DNA of 64,000 bases, from assembly GCA_022701275.1 (NCBI GenBank), contig CP031740.1, positions 631,001-695,000 on the forward strand. Direction: 5' to 3'. Shown here one piece after another: positions 27,131-36,355 of this stretch (position 1 is its first letter; each line of letters starts with the position of its first letter). The position numbers and the translations under genes are program-made. The notes below the pieces were generated by a model. The model worked only from the letters and a program-made list of their open reading frames with translations, made no database searches and had not been told where the DNA came from. The stretch comes from Microcoleus vaginatus PCC 9802 (GTDB lineage: Bacteria > Cyanobacteriota > Cyanobacteriia > Cyanobacteriales > Microcoleaceae).

Positions 27131-29376
27131 GTGATATGTATCAAACGATTTCGCGTACAAAAAATTTCCTGTTATGAAAGCATCATTTTTCCTAAGTTTG
27201 TAATTGCGGATGACAATCGGTGTGCTCTTGGGGGTTGGGCCGCCGATGCTTGTAGCGATATGTTGGCCAGTTTTTATGCAGCTAAAATTATGCGATCGCA
27301 AGCAAAAGAAAACCTAGGATTACAGTCAAATGCCTTAACGGAAAGCATCTTCCGGTGGGAAGATATAAACGTTCGATTATTGCAGAGCATCAGTCAAGAG
27401 CCCAGTACAATCAGCAGGAATGCCAGCAAACCCTTGTCGCTGCTAGTTGGTATCAACCCCAGCTATAGCCATATATAGCTTGCCGAAGCTGACAATTTAG
27501 AAAGGTACGTTGTCGCCCGCGGCAGCGGCACGCCGCCCGATCACATCAACCGCAGCGATCGGTATTGGTTTAAAAGTAGAGTTGCTGGCACGGAAATTAC
27601 CCGCGAAGCTTTGACATATCCCTTAACTGGAAAACCCGCAGTTATTTTCTCAACACCCATTCGGGAATTTGCTATTTTAAGTTTGGGCGATCGAGGAAAT
27701 TCAGTCAACCAATTGCAGCCGCAACTCAAACTACTCGGGTATTACAAAAACGAAATTACGGGAATTTACGGAAACCCCACCGCCGACGCCGTTGATCAAT
27801 TTCCAAAAAAATATTTAGGCTTGCCGGTTGGTGGCAGCGTCGATTTTACAACCAAGTAGCTTCTCGAACTAGCAAGTAATTTTAAACAACAATTTTCTCA
27901 CACACCTCAATTAAATTCAACAGATAAATCTGCCGACCAAGTGGAAAAAATTCAAGGAGTAGCTATTATAGGTATATTATTAAGCGCCGTCCCTCGCTCG
28001 GAACAGTCCCGACCTGGAAATTTAGCTTCGCTTTAGGGGGATAAAAAAAGGTCAATTAATCGGTCATCTCGACCCAAACTTACTTGCTAGAAAGCAACTA
28101 ATAAACCTCAGCAAATATCCGCAAGTCAAAACTCTATTAGCAGGCAAAAGTGGTGCATTTTTCTTCGGCGATGAGCGGGTAGTGAAATGGCTTTCATGTC
28201 TGAATTAATTAGACAGTGACCGGGGCGTAATTATCTTGCACGAAGAAGCCGAGGCTTTAGAAAAAAAACAGTTGTTTTTGCAGTTGGCAATTATTATTAC
28301 CGCCCTTGCCGTCTTGGGAGCCGGCGGTTTCACGTGGATATTAACCAGCCGTTTGGTTCGGCCGATCGCGGACTTGACAGTTGCTGCTGCACTGCTTTCG
28401 GGCGGCGACTGGAATCAGAGAGTAAATATCTATCGCCCAGATGAATTGGGGACGTTAGCCCAAGCTTTGAATCAAATGCTTTGCAATTGCAAAAGTTATT
28501 TTCTAGCTGGGAATCCCAACATCACGAAGCAGAAAAAGTTCGCAACAAAGCGGAACAAGCTAGCAATGTAAAAAGCTTATTTCGAGCCAATATGAGCCAC
28601 GAACTCCGCACGCCTCTGAATACAATTATCGGTTCCAGCTAAATGTTAGAAGAAGAAGCCTGCGGTCTAAATTGTGAATAATTACTTCACACTTTACAAG
28701 AAATTAATACGGAAATCTAACCTGTACTATCTCTGATTAATAATATTTTTAAGACTTATAAAAGTGAATATATAAGAATAAAGTTTTATTTATAAATGTG
28801 GAAGGATTCGGCGACAATCCACGACATGGCTACTATTATTAAACCTTTGATTGACAAAAGTGGCAATTTTTTGACAGTCAAGTGTGCGCCAGCTATCGAC
28901 CCGGTTTATACTAATCTTACTAAGATTTATCAGTGTGTTTTAAACCTGCTGAGCAATGCCAGCCAATTTACCAAATCTGGAAAAATTACTTTATAAGTAA
29001 GCCGTTTTAGAAGGAATAAGGAAGAGGAAAGGGGGAAGTCGGAATAAAAATTTACTTCTCTGGGAGAGGAACAGACAGAATCGGATGTTTTATGTTGAGA
29101 AGCGAAGGGAGAAGGAGAAAAAAGGAAAAAAGAATCAGAATCGGATATTTCGGCTGGTGAAGAAGGGATTAGTTTCAAAGTCAGCGATACTGGAATTGGG
29201 ATGAAGGCAGAGCAAATTGAGAGAGTATTTCAAGCTTTTACGCAAGCGGACGAGTCTACTACTCGCAGGTACGGCGGTACGGGTTTGGGACTGGCAATCG
29301 CCCAGAAATTCTTCCAGATGATGGGGGAGATATTCGTCGGGAGAGCGAGTTTGGAAAAGGGCCAAATTTTACTGTA
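27131..29376 (+). pseudogene. Decayed dCACHE-HAMP-histidine kinase with an internal peptidoglycan-binding module
   Basis: Pieces of one sensor kinase appear in order. The dCACHE sensor start (SNALTESIFRWEDINVRLLQ) is interrupted by TAG at 27476 and continues in frame (DNLERYVVARG, GKPAVIFSTPIREF). A peptidoglycan-binding-like module follows (LSLGDRGNSVNQLQPQLKLL, then GIYGNPTADAVDQF) and a stop at 27857. The HAMP region (LVRPIADLTVAAALLSGGD) then comes at about 28350, the HisKA box [20 protein letters not shown] at about 28580, and HATPase pieces ([41 protein letters not shown]) to about 29376. At least five stops or frameshifts separate them, so no kinase can be made. The internal peptidoglycan-binding segment is unusual for this family. 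Confidence 0.8.
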
Positions 29377-29407
29377 GAATGGCCGACGATAGTCACTGAA
29401 ACAGCAG

Positions 29408-30097
29408 CTAGTTAAAGAGGATTTGCCAACCAATAGTTGCTAAGGCTAAATCTGCGATCGCGTGGCTGATATAACTCGACCAAAGCGAACCGTAAGTCAG
29501 ATAAGAGTGCGACCAAATTATCCCGGCGGCGAAGACAGCTAAGGCCCCTAAGATCACAGCCTGCCAGTCGCTGTAAGCTGCTATTACAAAAATGTGGTGG
29601 AGCGTGAAAAATAGCGAACTCAGAAATATTGCTTTTGTGCCTGGTATGAGAATCTGGCACTTGTTGCAGACAAACCACCGCCAAGTAAATTCTTCAATCA
29701 GCGAGTTAACTAGCACAAAATATGCTTCTACAATCAAGTAAATAGTAGGGGTGCTAATACCTAATTGGTACGATTTTTCTTTAGCAACTACAGGATCGAT
29801 CCAGTGCTGACCAAAAAGGCTATAGATACCCAGAATTACCGCAAACATGAATATTCCCCAAATAGCTCCAGCCAGCAATTCTTGGCGCTTGGGAACGGAT
29901 AAACGCAGCTTTTTGCGATCGACAAAAACAGACCACGCGATCGGAAAAACCAGCAACCAAAGTTGACAAAAGACTGAGAGTGTTTGTCCCCAGCCTCCCG
30001 GGGCAATATACAAGGCTGCTATGATACCAATACTAGCCGCAGGGACAAGCAGTGTTAGAGCCAATAGTGCTGATTTGCGATCGCCCATATCCAGCAT
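29408..30097 (-). CDS. CPBP-family intramembrane glutamic endopeptidase
   Basis: The 229-residue protein has about seven membrane segments and the CPBP/Abi motifs: EEFTWRW (EExxxR, about residues 139-145), FFTLHH and the terminal SHAIADL, all keeping the expected Glu, Arg, His and Asn/Asp-type positions. The family includes prenyl-endopeptidase homologues (Rce1) and bacterial proteins linked to bacteriocin self-immunity. Its substrate is unknown. It lies tail-to-tail with the decayed kinase. Confidence 0.8.
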   Translation of the reverse strand: MLDMGDRKSALLALTLLVPAASIGIIAALYIAPGGWGQTLSVFCQLWLLVFPIAWSVFVDRKKLRLSVPKRQELLAGAIWGIFMFAVILGIYSLFGQHWIDPVVAKEKSYQLGISTPTIYLIVEAYFVLVNSLIEEFTWRWFVCNKCQILIPGTKAIFLSSLFFTLHHIFVIAAYSDWQAVILGALAVFAAGIIWSHSYLTYGSLWSSYISHAIADLALATIGWQILFN

Positions 30098-30460
30098 TTT
30101 TCACGCTTCCTTTGAAAATAGGATTGATATCAAAGGTAAAAGCTTGGCGGCGGCGGACAGGTGATACCACTTTTTAAAAAAATGCAACTGTAGACCCGTA
30201 CTCCAAACCCTTATGCAGTCACTTATTCCAAAGCTTTTAAGGTAAAATCTAAAATGGTATGACTTTTGTGACTATTATAAAAGTGGCGCTTATTTGTTGC
30301 AACGAAAAATATGCAGTTGCACAAAATGGAAGACTCCGCCACTAAAGCAGTTTTGGTTGCAACAAAGTATTTATCCAAGCATAATTTGATATCTATTTGC
30401 ATTTGGGGCTCCAAATACCATAATATGATTTAATCCCTCGTAGCTGTGTATTTTGGCTGA
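30098..30460. other. Control region between CPBP and Hsp70-like genes
   Basis: The 363-base gap between divergent genes contains repeated TTGCAAC-type words (TGTTGCAACG near 30295, GGTTGCAACAAAG near 30355) that may be part of promoters or operators. No open frame with a ribosome site is present. Confidence 0.4.
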
Positions 30461-32050
30461 ATGGCGATCGCAATTGATTTTGGAACTAGCAACACCGTCG
30501 TCGCTCGCTGGAATCAAGTCCTCCAGCAGCCCGAAACTTTGAAATTACCGGGATTGTCGGCAATCTCGGCTCAAAATCCGCCCCTAATTCCCAGTTTACT
30601 CTACGTTGAGGACGCTGCTCAAAGTAAAGCCTTACTCGGTCAGCAAGTCCGCGACAGAGGCCTGGATTTGAGTGGAGATTCTCGGTTTTTCCGCAATTTT
30701 AAGCGGGGAATTGGCACTTCTGTTCAGGGTTTTGTGCCGGAACTTGACGGGCAACTTATTACTTTTGAACAAGTAGGTGAGTGGTATTTGAGCCAAATTG
30801 TGAACTCAATTCGCCAACTTCCCTTGCCGATCGATTCTTTGATTTTTACTGTGCCGGTAGATAGTTTTGAAGCTTACCGCCATTGGTTGGGCAAAGTGTC
30901 ACAATCTCTGCAAGTAGAACAGGTGCGGATGTTGGACGAACCTACGGCGGCAGCTTTGGGTTACGGTTTGGCCGATCGCGAAAATCTGTTAGTCATTGAT
31001 TTCGGCGGCGGAACTCTAGACCTTTCTTTGGTGCGTTTGGACGCTTCCTCCGACAAAAAGCCCCTCGGTTTTATTCTGAAGTGGGGCGAAAAGCTATTAG
31101 CTGAATCTTCAGCGCAAAAAACAAAAGTTGCCCGGGTTTTGGCTAAAGCCGGACAAAATTTAGGCGGTTCTGATATTGATAATTGGCTGGTTGACTATTT
31201 TGTTCAAACAAAAGGGCTGGCAAAATCTCCGATTACAACGAGATTGGCAGAACGGTTAAAGATTCAGTTGTCTTTAGTGAATCAGGCAGTTGAGGTTTAT
31301 TTTGATGACGAAAATTTTGAGAGTTACGAATTAGAATTAGACCGAACTCGTTTTGAATCTATCCTCGCTGAACATAAGTTTTTTGACAAACTCGACGAGT
31401 GCATGAATCAAGTATTGCAGCAAGCGCGGCGTCAAGGCTTAGAAATTGGGGATATCGATGCAGTTTTGCTAGTTGGCGGTACTGTACAAATTCCCGCTGT
31501 CGGGCGTTGGGTGCAGCAATATTTCGATCAGGCAAAAATTCGCTGCGACAAACCCTTTGAGGCGATCGCCCAAGGTGCTCTGCAACTGAGTCAAGGCATA
31601 GAAATCAAAGATTTTCTCTATCACAGTTACGGAATTCGCTACTGGAACCGCCGCGAAAATTGCCACAGTTGGCACAGTTTAATTAAATCCGGCCAGTCCT
31701 ATCCGATGAGCGAACCGGTAGAATTAGTCTTGGGAGCTTCTTTAGAAAATCAGCCGAGTATAGAATTAATTATCGGCGAATTGGGAGCGGAAACTGGCGG
31801 CACGGAGATATATTTTGACGGGGACAGGCTAATTACTCGGCAACTCGCGGGTCAAACATCGGTACAGCCCTTAAATGATAAAGACGGAGCACGCAGCATC
31901 GCTCAATTGACGCCGCCTGGGTATCCGGGAAGCGATCGCATCAAAATCTTCTTCCGCGTTGATGAACAGCGCTTTTTGCGAATTACCGTGGAAGATTTAC
32001 TGACAAATCAAACATTGTTAGAGGATAAACCCGTGGTGCAGTTAAGTTAA
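30461..32050 (+). CDS. Hsp70-family (DnaK-like) ATPase
   Basis: The 529-residue protein opens with IDFGTSNTVVARW (phosphate 1 loop). VIDFGGGTLDLSLVRLD (phosphate 2), LDEPTAAALGYGL (connect region) and VLLVGGTVQIPAVGRW (adenosine motif) complete an actin-type Hsp70 ATPase domain (about residues 1-385). A shorter C-terminal beta-rich segment ends with LTPPGYPGSDRIKIFFRVD. It lacks the DnaK substrate lid and the EEVD-like tail, as in cyanobacterial stand-alone Hsp70-like proteins. It probably binds client proteins; no J-domain partner lies nearby. The last 47 codons and 12 bases beyond are duplicated 1.3 kb downstream. Confidence 0.9.
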   Translation: MAIAIDFGTSNTVVARWNQVLQQPETLKLPGLSAISAQNPPLIPSLLYVEDAAQSKALLGQQVRDRGLDLSGDSRFFRNFKRGIGTSVQGFVPELDGQLITFEQVGEWYLSQIVNSIRQLPLPIDSLIFTVPVDSFEAYRHWLGKVSQSLQVEQVRMLDEPTAAALGYGLADRENLLVIDFGGGTLDLSLVRLDASSDKKPLGFILKWGEKLLAESSAQKTKVARVLAKAGQNLGGSDIDNWLVDYFVQTKGLAKSPITTRLAERLKIQLSLVNQAVEVYFDDENFESYELELDRTRFESILAEHKFFDKLDECMNQVLQQARRQGLEIGDIDAVLLVGGTVQIPAVGRWVQQYFDQAKIRCDKPFEAIAQGALQLSQGIEIKDFLYHSYGIRYWNRRENCHSWHSLIKSGQSYPMSEPVELVLGASLENQPSIELIIGELGAETGGTEIYFDGDRLITRQLAGQTSVQPLNDKDGARSIAQLTPPGYPGSDRIKIFFRVDEQRFLRITVEDLLTNQTLLEDKPVVQLS

Positions 32051-32062
32051 GGATAGACTTTA
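31907..32062 (+). repeat. Hsp70 3'-end direct repeat, copy A
   Basis: These 156 bases (from TTGACGCCGCCTGGGTATCC to GGATAGACTTTA) match 33230-33385 at the same length with about ten substitutions and no gaps. This copy is the natural end of the Hsp70-like gene. The two copies flank the SnoaL-type gene and its promoter. Confidence 0.85.
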
Positions 32063-32146
32063 GATAATTTGGTAGATAATTCGGCTCTTGAAATCCCTGC
32101 ATAGAGTCAAACTTTAGTCCTAGCAGAGGGGGACTAAGAAATTACT

Positions 32147-32276
32147 GGTTTACTGGTTCCCAGGCTCTTCCTAGGAATGCAGATCCGGAGGAAGAGCCTC
32201 GAATTTTCCGGCTCAGAAAGCGAGGCTCTTCCTCTGGACATCGCTTCCCAGGCTCTTCCTAGGAACCAGTTAGTTT
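32147..32276. repeat. Nested palindromic repeat (CAGGCTCTTCCT family)
   Basis: CCCAGGCTCTTCCTAGGAA occurs at both ends of this 130-base stretch, and between them GGAGGAAGAGCCTCG and GCGAGGCTCTTCCTCTGG lie in opposite orientations. The whole can fold into one or two strong hairpins. It is a dispersed-repeat type element in the 403-base gap upstream of the SnoaL-type gene. Confidence 0.65.
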
Positions 32277-32453
32277 TTGGAGATGTCTATTGGAGACGAC
32301 AACCTATGCAGATAGTTAAGTTTAAGTCTGCGGAGGCTTGACATGGCGACAATTTTCGTGTATGTTATTTGAAATCCACCCGCCTCAAAACCGCCAGTCT
32401 TTCATTGTAGTATCAAGATTTTTATTAACCCAAATCCTAGGAGATTAACAGGT

Positions 32454-33110
32454 ATGAGTACAACTCCCGGCTTACCCCTCTGGGTGCAAGATAGAGAAGA
32501 AGTTCTGAAACAGGATGAGGGAGTAGAATGGCGGGACGGGAATCGTCCCAACTATTCTCGCACTAATGCTTTCTTGGAAAAGGAAAAGAAACACAATCAT
32601 GCCGAAGGGTCTTTGAATGCGATCGCCTATAATTTGGTGAGAACATTTGAAATGGAAGCATCCTTCAAAACCAATCCCCAACAATGGATATCTGTAGTTA
32701 CGGATAAATTCCGTATGAGCACTAATGGAGGAAAAGAATACACAGCCCAAGAAGTTGTAGATCAGGGAACCTATAATCTCTTTCTAGAAAACTCAGAGCA
32801 CTACCGCGCCTCTGATGAAACCTTTCAATCCTCCTACAACCTCTTTCACACAGCTTTTCCCGATGGCTTTCTCTGGGAATTAGTCGAAGTCGTTGCAGGG
32901 CCTCCTAACGTTGTGTTTAAGTGGAGACACTGGGGTACTTTTAGGGGAGCTTACAAAGATCATCAAGGGACAGGAGAAACTATTGAAATTATTGGTCTTA
33001 GCATTGCTAAAGTCACAGAGGATTTAAAGATTGAGTCTGTAGAACATTTCTTTGACACCAATAATTTCTTAACAGGGTTAACGACAGGAGGATGTCCAGT
33101 GAGTCATTAA
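32454..33110 (+). CDS. SnoaL-like protein resembling plant pathogen-related proteins
   Basis: ATG 32454 follows AGGAG at good spacing; length is 218 residues. The sequence lines up with the plant pathogen-related (barley PRB-type) SnoaL family: EWRDGNRPNYSRTNAFLEKE, an NLVRTFEMEAS helix, FHTAFPDGFLWELVEVVAG then PPNVVFKWRHWGTFRGAY, and IIGLSIAKVTEDLKIESVEH. The fold is an NTF2-like cone; enzymatic SnoaL members are cyclases, but the function of this branch is not established. A Cys-containing GGCPVSH tail ends it. It lies between two copies of the Hsp70 3' end, which suggests insertion or duplication brought it here. Confidence 0.7.
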   Translation: MSTTPGLPLWVQDREEVLKQDEGVEWRDGNRPNYSRTNAFLEKEKKHNHAEGSLNAIAYNLVRTFEMEASFKTNPQQWISVVTDKFRMSTNGGKEYTAQEVVDQGTYNLFLENSEHYRASDETFQSSYNLFHTAFPDGFLWELVEVVAGPPNVVFKWRHWGTFRGAYKDHQGTGETIEIIGLSIAKVTEDLKIESVEHFFDTNNFLTGLTTGGCPVSH

Positions 33111-33176
33111 TCAAAGGAAGAGGTCATATCGTTTCCGCTGGAATCGGAATCATAAATAATTGTTCGAGTTGCAGTG

Positions 33177-33220
33177 CAAGCGTGTCCGTCGCTATAAGTA
33201 GCGAAAGCGAGGGAGACGCT
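33177..33220. repeat. Imperfect inverted repeat (GCGTGTCCGTCGCTA...)
   Basis: GCGTGTCCGTCGCTA and TAGCGA...GAGGGAGACGC pair across a four-base loop with one small bulge. It sits between the SnoaL-type gene and the second Hsp70 3'-end copy, directly at the junction, and resembles a dispersed cyanobacterial hairpin element. Confidence 0.6.
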
Positions 33221-33229
33221 TGCTTTCGC

Positions 33230-33385
33230 TTGACGCCGCCTGGGTATCCGGGGAGCGATCGCATAAAAGTTTTGTTCCGCGTTGACCAACAGCGCTTTTT
33301 GCGAATTACCGTGGAAGATTTGCTGACAAATCAAACATTGTTAGAGGATAAACCCGTGGTGCAGTTAAGTTAAGGATAGACTTTA
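33230..33385 (+). pseudogene. Hsp70 3'-end direct repeat, copy B
   Basis: This copy reads LTPPGYPGSDRIKVLFRVDQ and on to KPVVQLS and a stop, with conservative changes from copy A (IF to VL, E to Q) and no frameshift. No Hsp70 ATPase precedes it. It is a fragment left by a duplication, or by recombination with a diverged Hsp70 allele, and should not be counted as a gene. Confidence 0.8.
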
Positions 33386-33448
33386 CAGGTAAGGTGCACG
33401 GCCCGGCGCACCCTACGGATTGCCTTCATAACAAATTGTTAATAGCAG

Positions 33449-34276
33449 ATGAACTACAAACTAGAATGTCCACTCTCTCCAGAACTAGAAAAGTATCGCG
33501 ACAGAATCGAAGCTACCATTAAACCTTACATCGAAATCCAAACCCAGAATAATCATGACGTTAATTGGTGGCAGAGTAAATTTGGGGGATTACCTTATTT
33601 ACCTAAAGGCTTTGAATATCCCAAAACTTGTGACGGTAAATATTTATTTTTGCTAGCGCAACTCAACTTTGATGAAATACCGCCTTTAGATGGTTTTCCC
33701 GATCGGGGAATTTTGCAGTTTTATATAGCAGACGATGACCTATATGGTTTAGATTTCGGCAATTACGCCAATGTAGATAATCCCGCAGTTGAGCAAAAAT
33801 TCAAAATAATCTATTTTCCTCAGCCAGACTTCCAAGTTGAAAACATCATTACCAATTATGATTTTGTGCCGGAACCAGAATATTTTCCTGTTCAGGGCTG
33901 TTGCGGCTTGCAATTTACTAAAAAATATGCGCCGATTAGTACGAATGACTACCAATTTACCGAACTTTTAGGCTCGGAAATCCACGAGTTGTTTATGAAC
34001 CATGAAATTGAGAATGAGTACCTAGAAATATCGCAGTCCGTTGGTCATAAAATAGGTGGTTATCCTGATTTTACACAAGAGGACGTAAGACAATATAGTA
34101 GTAACCCTGAGCACAAACAAAAGCTAGACATTCTTCTATTGCAAATGGATACTGATGGCAATGATACAGTAGATCTAATGTGGGGAGACACTGGTGTAGG
34201 TAACTTTTTTATTGATGAATCAGCACTCAGAGAATTAGATTTTAGTAAGGTTTTATACAATTGGGATTGTGCTTAA
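33449..34276 (+). CDS. YwqG-family (DUF1963) protein
   Basis: This 275-residue soluble protein shows WWQSKFGGLPYLPKGFEYP near residue 40, FLLAQLNFDEIPPLDGFP, GILQFYIADDDLYG, HKIGGYPDFTQEDVR, and a final MWGDTGVGNFFIDE followed by ALREL. This series matches DUF1963/YwqG, whose structure is known but whose function is not. It reads alone; a 33-base perfect hairpin lies 42 bases beyond its stop codon. Confidence 0.85.
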   Translation: MNYKLECPLSPELEKYRDRIEATIKPYIEIQTQNNHDVNWWQSKFGGLPYLPKGFEYPKTCDGKYLFLLAQLNFDEIPPLDGFPDRGILQFYIADDDLYGLDFGNYANVDNPAVEQKFKIIYFPQPDFQVENIITNYDFVPEPEYFPVQGCCGLQFTKKYAPISTNDYQFTELLGSEIHELFMNHEIENEYLEISQSVGHKIGGYPDFTQEDVRQYSSNPEHKQKLDILLLQMDTDGNDTVDLMWGDTGVGNFFIDESALRELDFSKVLYNWDCA

Positions 34277-34318
34277 AAGCATCAGTTAAGTAAGCACGCC
34301 TAAAAAAACATAATACCC

Positions 34319-34351
34319 AGAACCCCGACTTCTTTAAGAAGTCGGGGTTCT
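34319..34351. terminator. Perfect hairpin between convergent genes
   Basis: AGAACCCCGACTTCTT-T-AAGAAGTCGGGGTTCT is a 16-bp perfect stem with a one-base centre. It sits between the convergent YwqG-like and L,D-transpeptidase genes and could end both transcripts, although no clear U-run follows. CCCAATG tandem units (34376-34408) lie next to it. Confidence 0.55.
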
Positions 34352-34407
34352 AACAGATGGAATAGTGTTTGACTATGCCCAATGCCCAATGCCCAATTCC
34401 CAATGCC

Positions 34408-34929
34408 CTAAACCTGAGATTTGTGCACCACCACGGGTGTTCCCACCGAGGCCCATTCAAATAGCCATTTAGCGTGATTAACAGCTACATTTGTGCAGCC
34501 GTGAGTAACGGGATTGCCAAACAAATTGTGCCAGTAAGCGCCGTGAATTGCCATGCCTCCGTCGTAATACATTGTATAGGGAACGTCCGGCACGTCGTAG
34601 TCCGGCCCAGTCATTCTAGTAACGCGGTGTTTGGTTTCAACGGCAAAGGTTCCCGTGCGGGTGGGAGTCGATGATTTGCCGCTGGAAATAACCACCGCGT
34701 AAACGGGTGTATTTCCTTCCCAAGCTATTAACCTTTGTCTTGACAAATCTATTTCAATCCAGCGTTCGCTGGATTGCTGCAACAACATAATTTTATTGGC
34801 AATTATGTTGTGCTGTTCGCTGGCAAATGCGGTCATTGAACCGCCGCAGAATGTAGCAAAAGTGAGGGCGCAGCCGGCACAGAAAGTTCCAACGCGGCGG
34901 AAGTAAGTTGAGTTGATAATGCTGTTCAT
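34408..34929 (-). CDS. L,D-transpeptidase (YkuD family)
   Basis: The 173-residue protein has a signal peptide (about residues 1-36, with [20 protein letters not shown]) and a YkuD catalytic domain: [32 protein letters not shown] and the active-site block with H129 and HGC motif H143-G-C145. The family forms 3-3 peptidoglycan cross-links or attaches proteins to the wall in the periplasm. All key residues are present, and the length is normal for the single-domain type with no LysM repeats. Confidence 0.9.
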   Translation of the reverse strand: MNSIINSTYFRRVGTFCAGCALTFATFCGGSMTAFASEQHNIIANKIMLLQQSSERWIEIDLSRQRLIAWEGNTPVYAVVISSGKSSTPTRTGTFAVETKHRVTRMTGPDYDVPDVPYTMYYDGGMAIHGAYWHNLFGNPVTHGCTNVAVNHAKWLFEWASVGTPVVVHKSQV

Positions 34930-34945
34930 TTCTTACACCTCGTAC

Positions 34946-35010
34946 TATTTTAGATTTTAGATTTTAGATTTTAGATTGGCTTGTCCTATTTTAGATTGTA
35001 GATTTGAAAT
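34946..35010. repeat. TTTTAGA heptamer repeats
   Basis: Several tandem TTTTAGA units occupy the short gap upstream of the L,D-transpeptidase gene. The same unit recurs at 35671-35700 and 35765-35790. Heptamer tandem repeats of this kind are typical of cyanobacterial intergenic DNA. Confidence 0.65.
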
Positions 35011-35030
35011 GTTGGATTGGGAAACAGGGC

Positions 35031-35669
35031 TTAACAAGTTGTTAAGTTTTGGGTAAGATCTCGTGCAATTTGGGCGATCGCGCGCCAATCGCGATTTTCC
35101 ACTAAGTGTTTAGGAAATAAGTCTCCGGCTAAACCAACGGCGATCGCCCCGGCGTCAATAAATACTTTCGCATTTTCCAGCGTCACCCCGCCAGTGGGAA
35201 TTAAAGGAATGTTTCCCAGGGGGCCTTGCAGGCTTTTCAGGTAGGCGGCGCCTCCCAAAGCCGATATCGGAAACACTTTAACGCAGGTAGCGCCTGCTTG
35301 CCACGCGCTCACAATTTCCGTGGGAGAAAAAGCACCGGGGACGATCGGCACTGCGGCATCAACTGCTGTTTTAATCATAGTTAAATCGGTGTGCGGAGTA
35401 AACAGAAATTGAGCGCCACAGTCTATTGCTTGCTGCAACTCTTCTAAGTTTAATAAAGTGCCGGTGCCAATACTAAAAGTAGGGAATTCAGACCGGAGTT
35501 CCGCAATTAATTCAGCAGCTTTGTGGGTGTTCCAAGTAATTTCAATAAACTGGATTCCTCCGGCTGCTACCGATGATGCCATGTGCCGAGCGAGTTCTTT
35601 TTCGGAGGAGCGGATAACTGCGATCGCACGGTGTTTTTTTAGTTGTGTCAACCAAGATTGATGATTCAT
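35031..35669 (-). CDS. eda: KDPG/KHG aldolase
   Basis: The 212-residue protein has the class I aldolase pattern of Eda: AVIRSSEKELARHMA, FIEITWNTHKAAE with the proton-shuttle Glu, SIGTGTLL, LFTPHTDL, VPGAFSPTEI and CVKVFPISALGGAAYLKSLQ with the Schiff-base Lys, then PTGGVTLENA for phosphate binding. It cleaves 2-keto-3-deoxy-6-phosphogluconate to pyruvate and glyceraldehyde-3-phosphate (Entner-Doudoroff route) and may act on 4-hydroxy-2-oxoglutarate. No edd gene lies nearby. Confidence 0.93.
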   Translation of the reverse strand: MNHQSWLTQLKKHRAIAVIRSSEKELARHMASSVAAGGIQFIEITWNTHKAAELIAELRSEFPTFSIGTGTLLNLEELQQAIDCGAQFLFTPHTDLTMIKTAVDAAVPIVPGAFSPTEIVSAWQAGATCVKVFPISALGGAAYLKSLQGPLGNIPLIPTGGVTLENAKVFIDAGAIAVGLAGDLFPKHLVENRDWRAIAQIARDLTQNLTTC

Positions 35670-35670
35670 A

Positions 35671-35800
35671 CAATTTTAGATTTTAGATTTTAGATTTTAG
35701 CTTCTAGAATTGGGAACGCTCCCGGATTGGGAACTTGTATCATTGATTCATACAATTGGAAATGTTAGATTTTAGATTTTAGATTTGGGAATGCTCCCGA
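35671..35800. repeat. TTTTAGA and GGGAACGCTCCCG repeats upstream of eda
   Basis: Two blocks of tandem TTTTAGA are each followed by a small palindromic word: GGGAACGCTCCCGGATTGGGA in the first and GGGAATGCTCCCGAATTGGGA in the second. The pair forms a diverged direct duplication of about 90 bases. Confidence 0.6.
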
Positions 35801-35877
35801 ATTGGGAAGTGGTCTCATTCTGACTCGCATATAATTTTAATACAGGTTACTAACTTCGATATATGCCAAATTACAAT

Positions 35878-36180
35878 ATGCTCCACGTTCAATTTTGAAC
35901 TGAAAATCTAGGCAAAAAAACCGCTGCAATTGTTGACCTCAAAGAACACAGCGAATTTTTGGCTGAGGTTCTGGCTGAATGCCACGAACCGACAGACTTT
36001 CAGTTTTTAGTGGACTCTCAAGGCTAAAAAGTCGCGGTGCTGCTTGACTTCCAGTATCCAGACGAACTCTGGGAGGATGCTGAGGACTGTTGGATTATTG
36101 AATATAGAAAAGATGAAAGAAGATTTCCCTGGGAAGAAGTTAAGCGCCAGCTTCAGGAAAAAGGTAGGTGGAATGTCTGA
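35878..36180 (+). pseudogene. Broken small gene with two in-frame stops
   Basis: A 101-codon frame starts ATG at 35878 and reads MLHVQF, TGA, then TENLGKKTAAIVDLKEHSEF, a stretch resembling the start of Phd/YefM-type antitoxin-like proteins. It continues through a TAA near 36025 into VAVLLDFQYPDELWEDAEDC, WIIEYRKDERRFPWEEVKRQ and a terminal TGA at 36178. The frame is otherwise continuous with normal codon use and a hydrophilic helical C-terminus. Two separate nonsense changes and no shift suggest recent loss. The family beyond the N-terminal resemblance is not recognised. Confidence 0.6.
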
Positions 36181-36247
36181 TTACTTGGTCATTCTTGAGA
36201 TTCAAGCTAAAATCCCCAATTGAAAATCTAAAATCGATCGCACTCAT

Positions 36248-36292
36248 AAAAAAATCGGGGCGATTCCAGACATTCCCAGAATCACCCCAATT
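36248..36292 (-). terminator. Intrinsic terminator of ftsH
   Basis: Read on the minus strand, AATTGGGGTGATTC pairs with GAATCGCCCCGATT across a 12-base loop and is followed by seven T, 63 bases beyond the ftsH stop codon. The stem has one or two G-T type mismatches. It fits a rho-independent terminator. Confidence 0.8.
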
Positions 36293-36355
36293 ATTGATTT
36301 CAAACTTTAGATTTCCTCGAAAATCCAATATCCAAAATCCCCAATCCACAATTGA

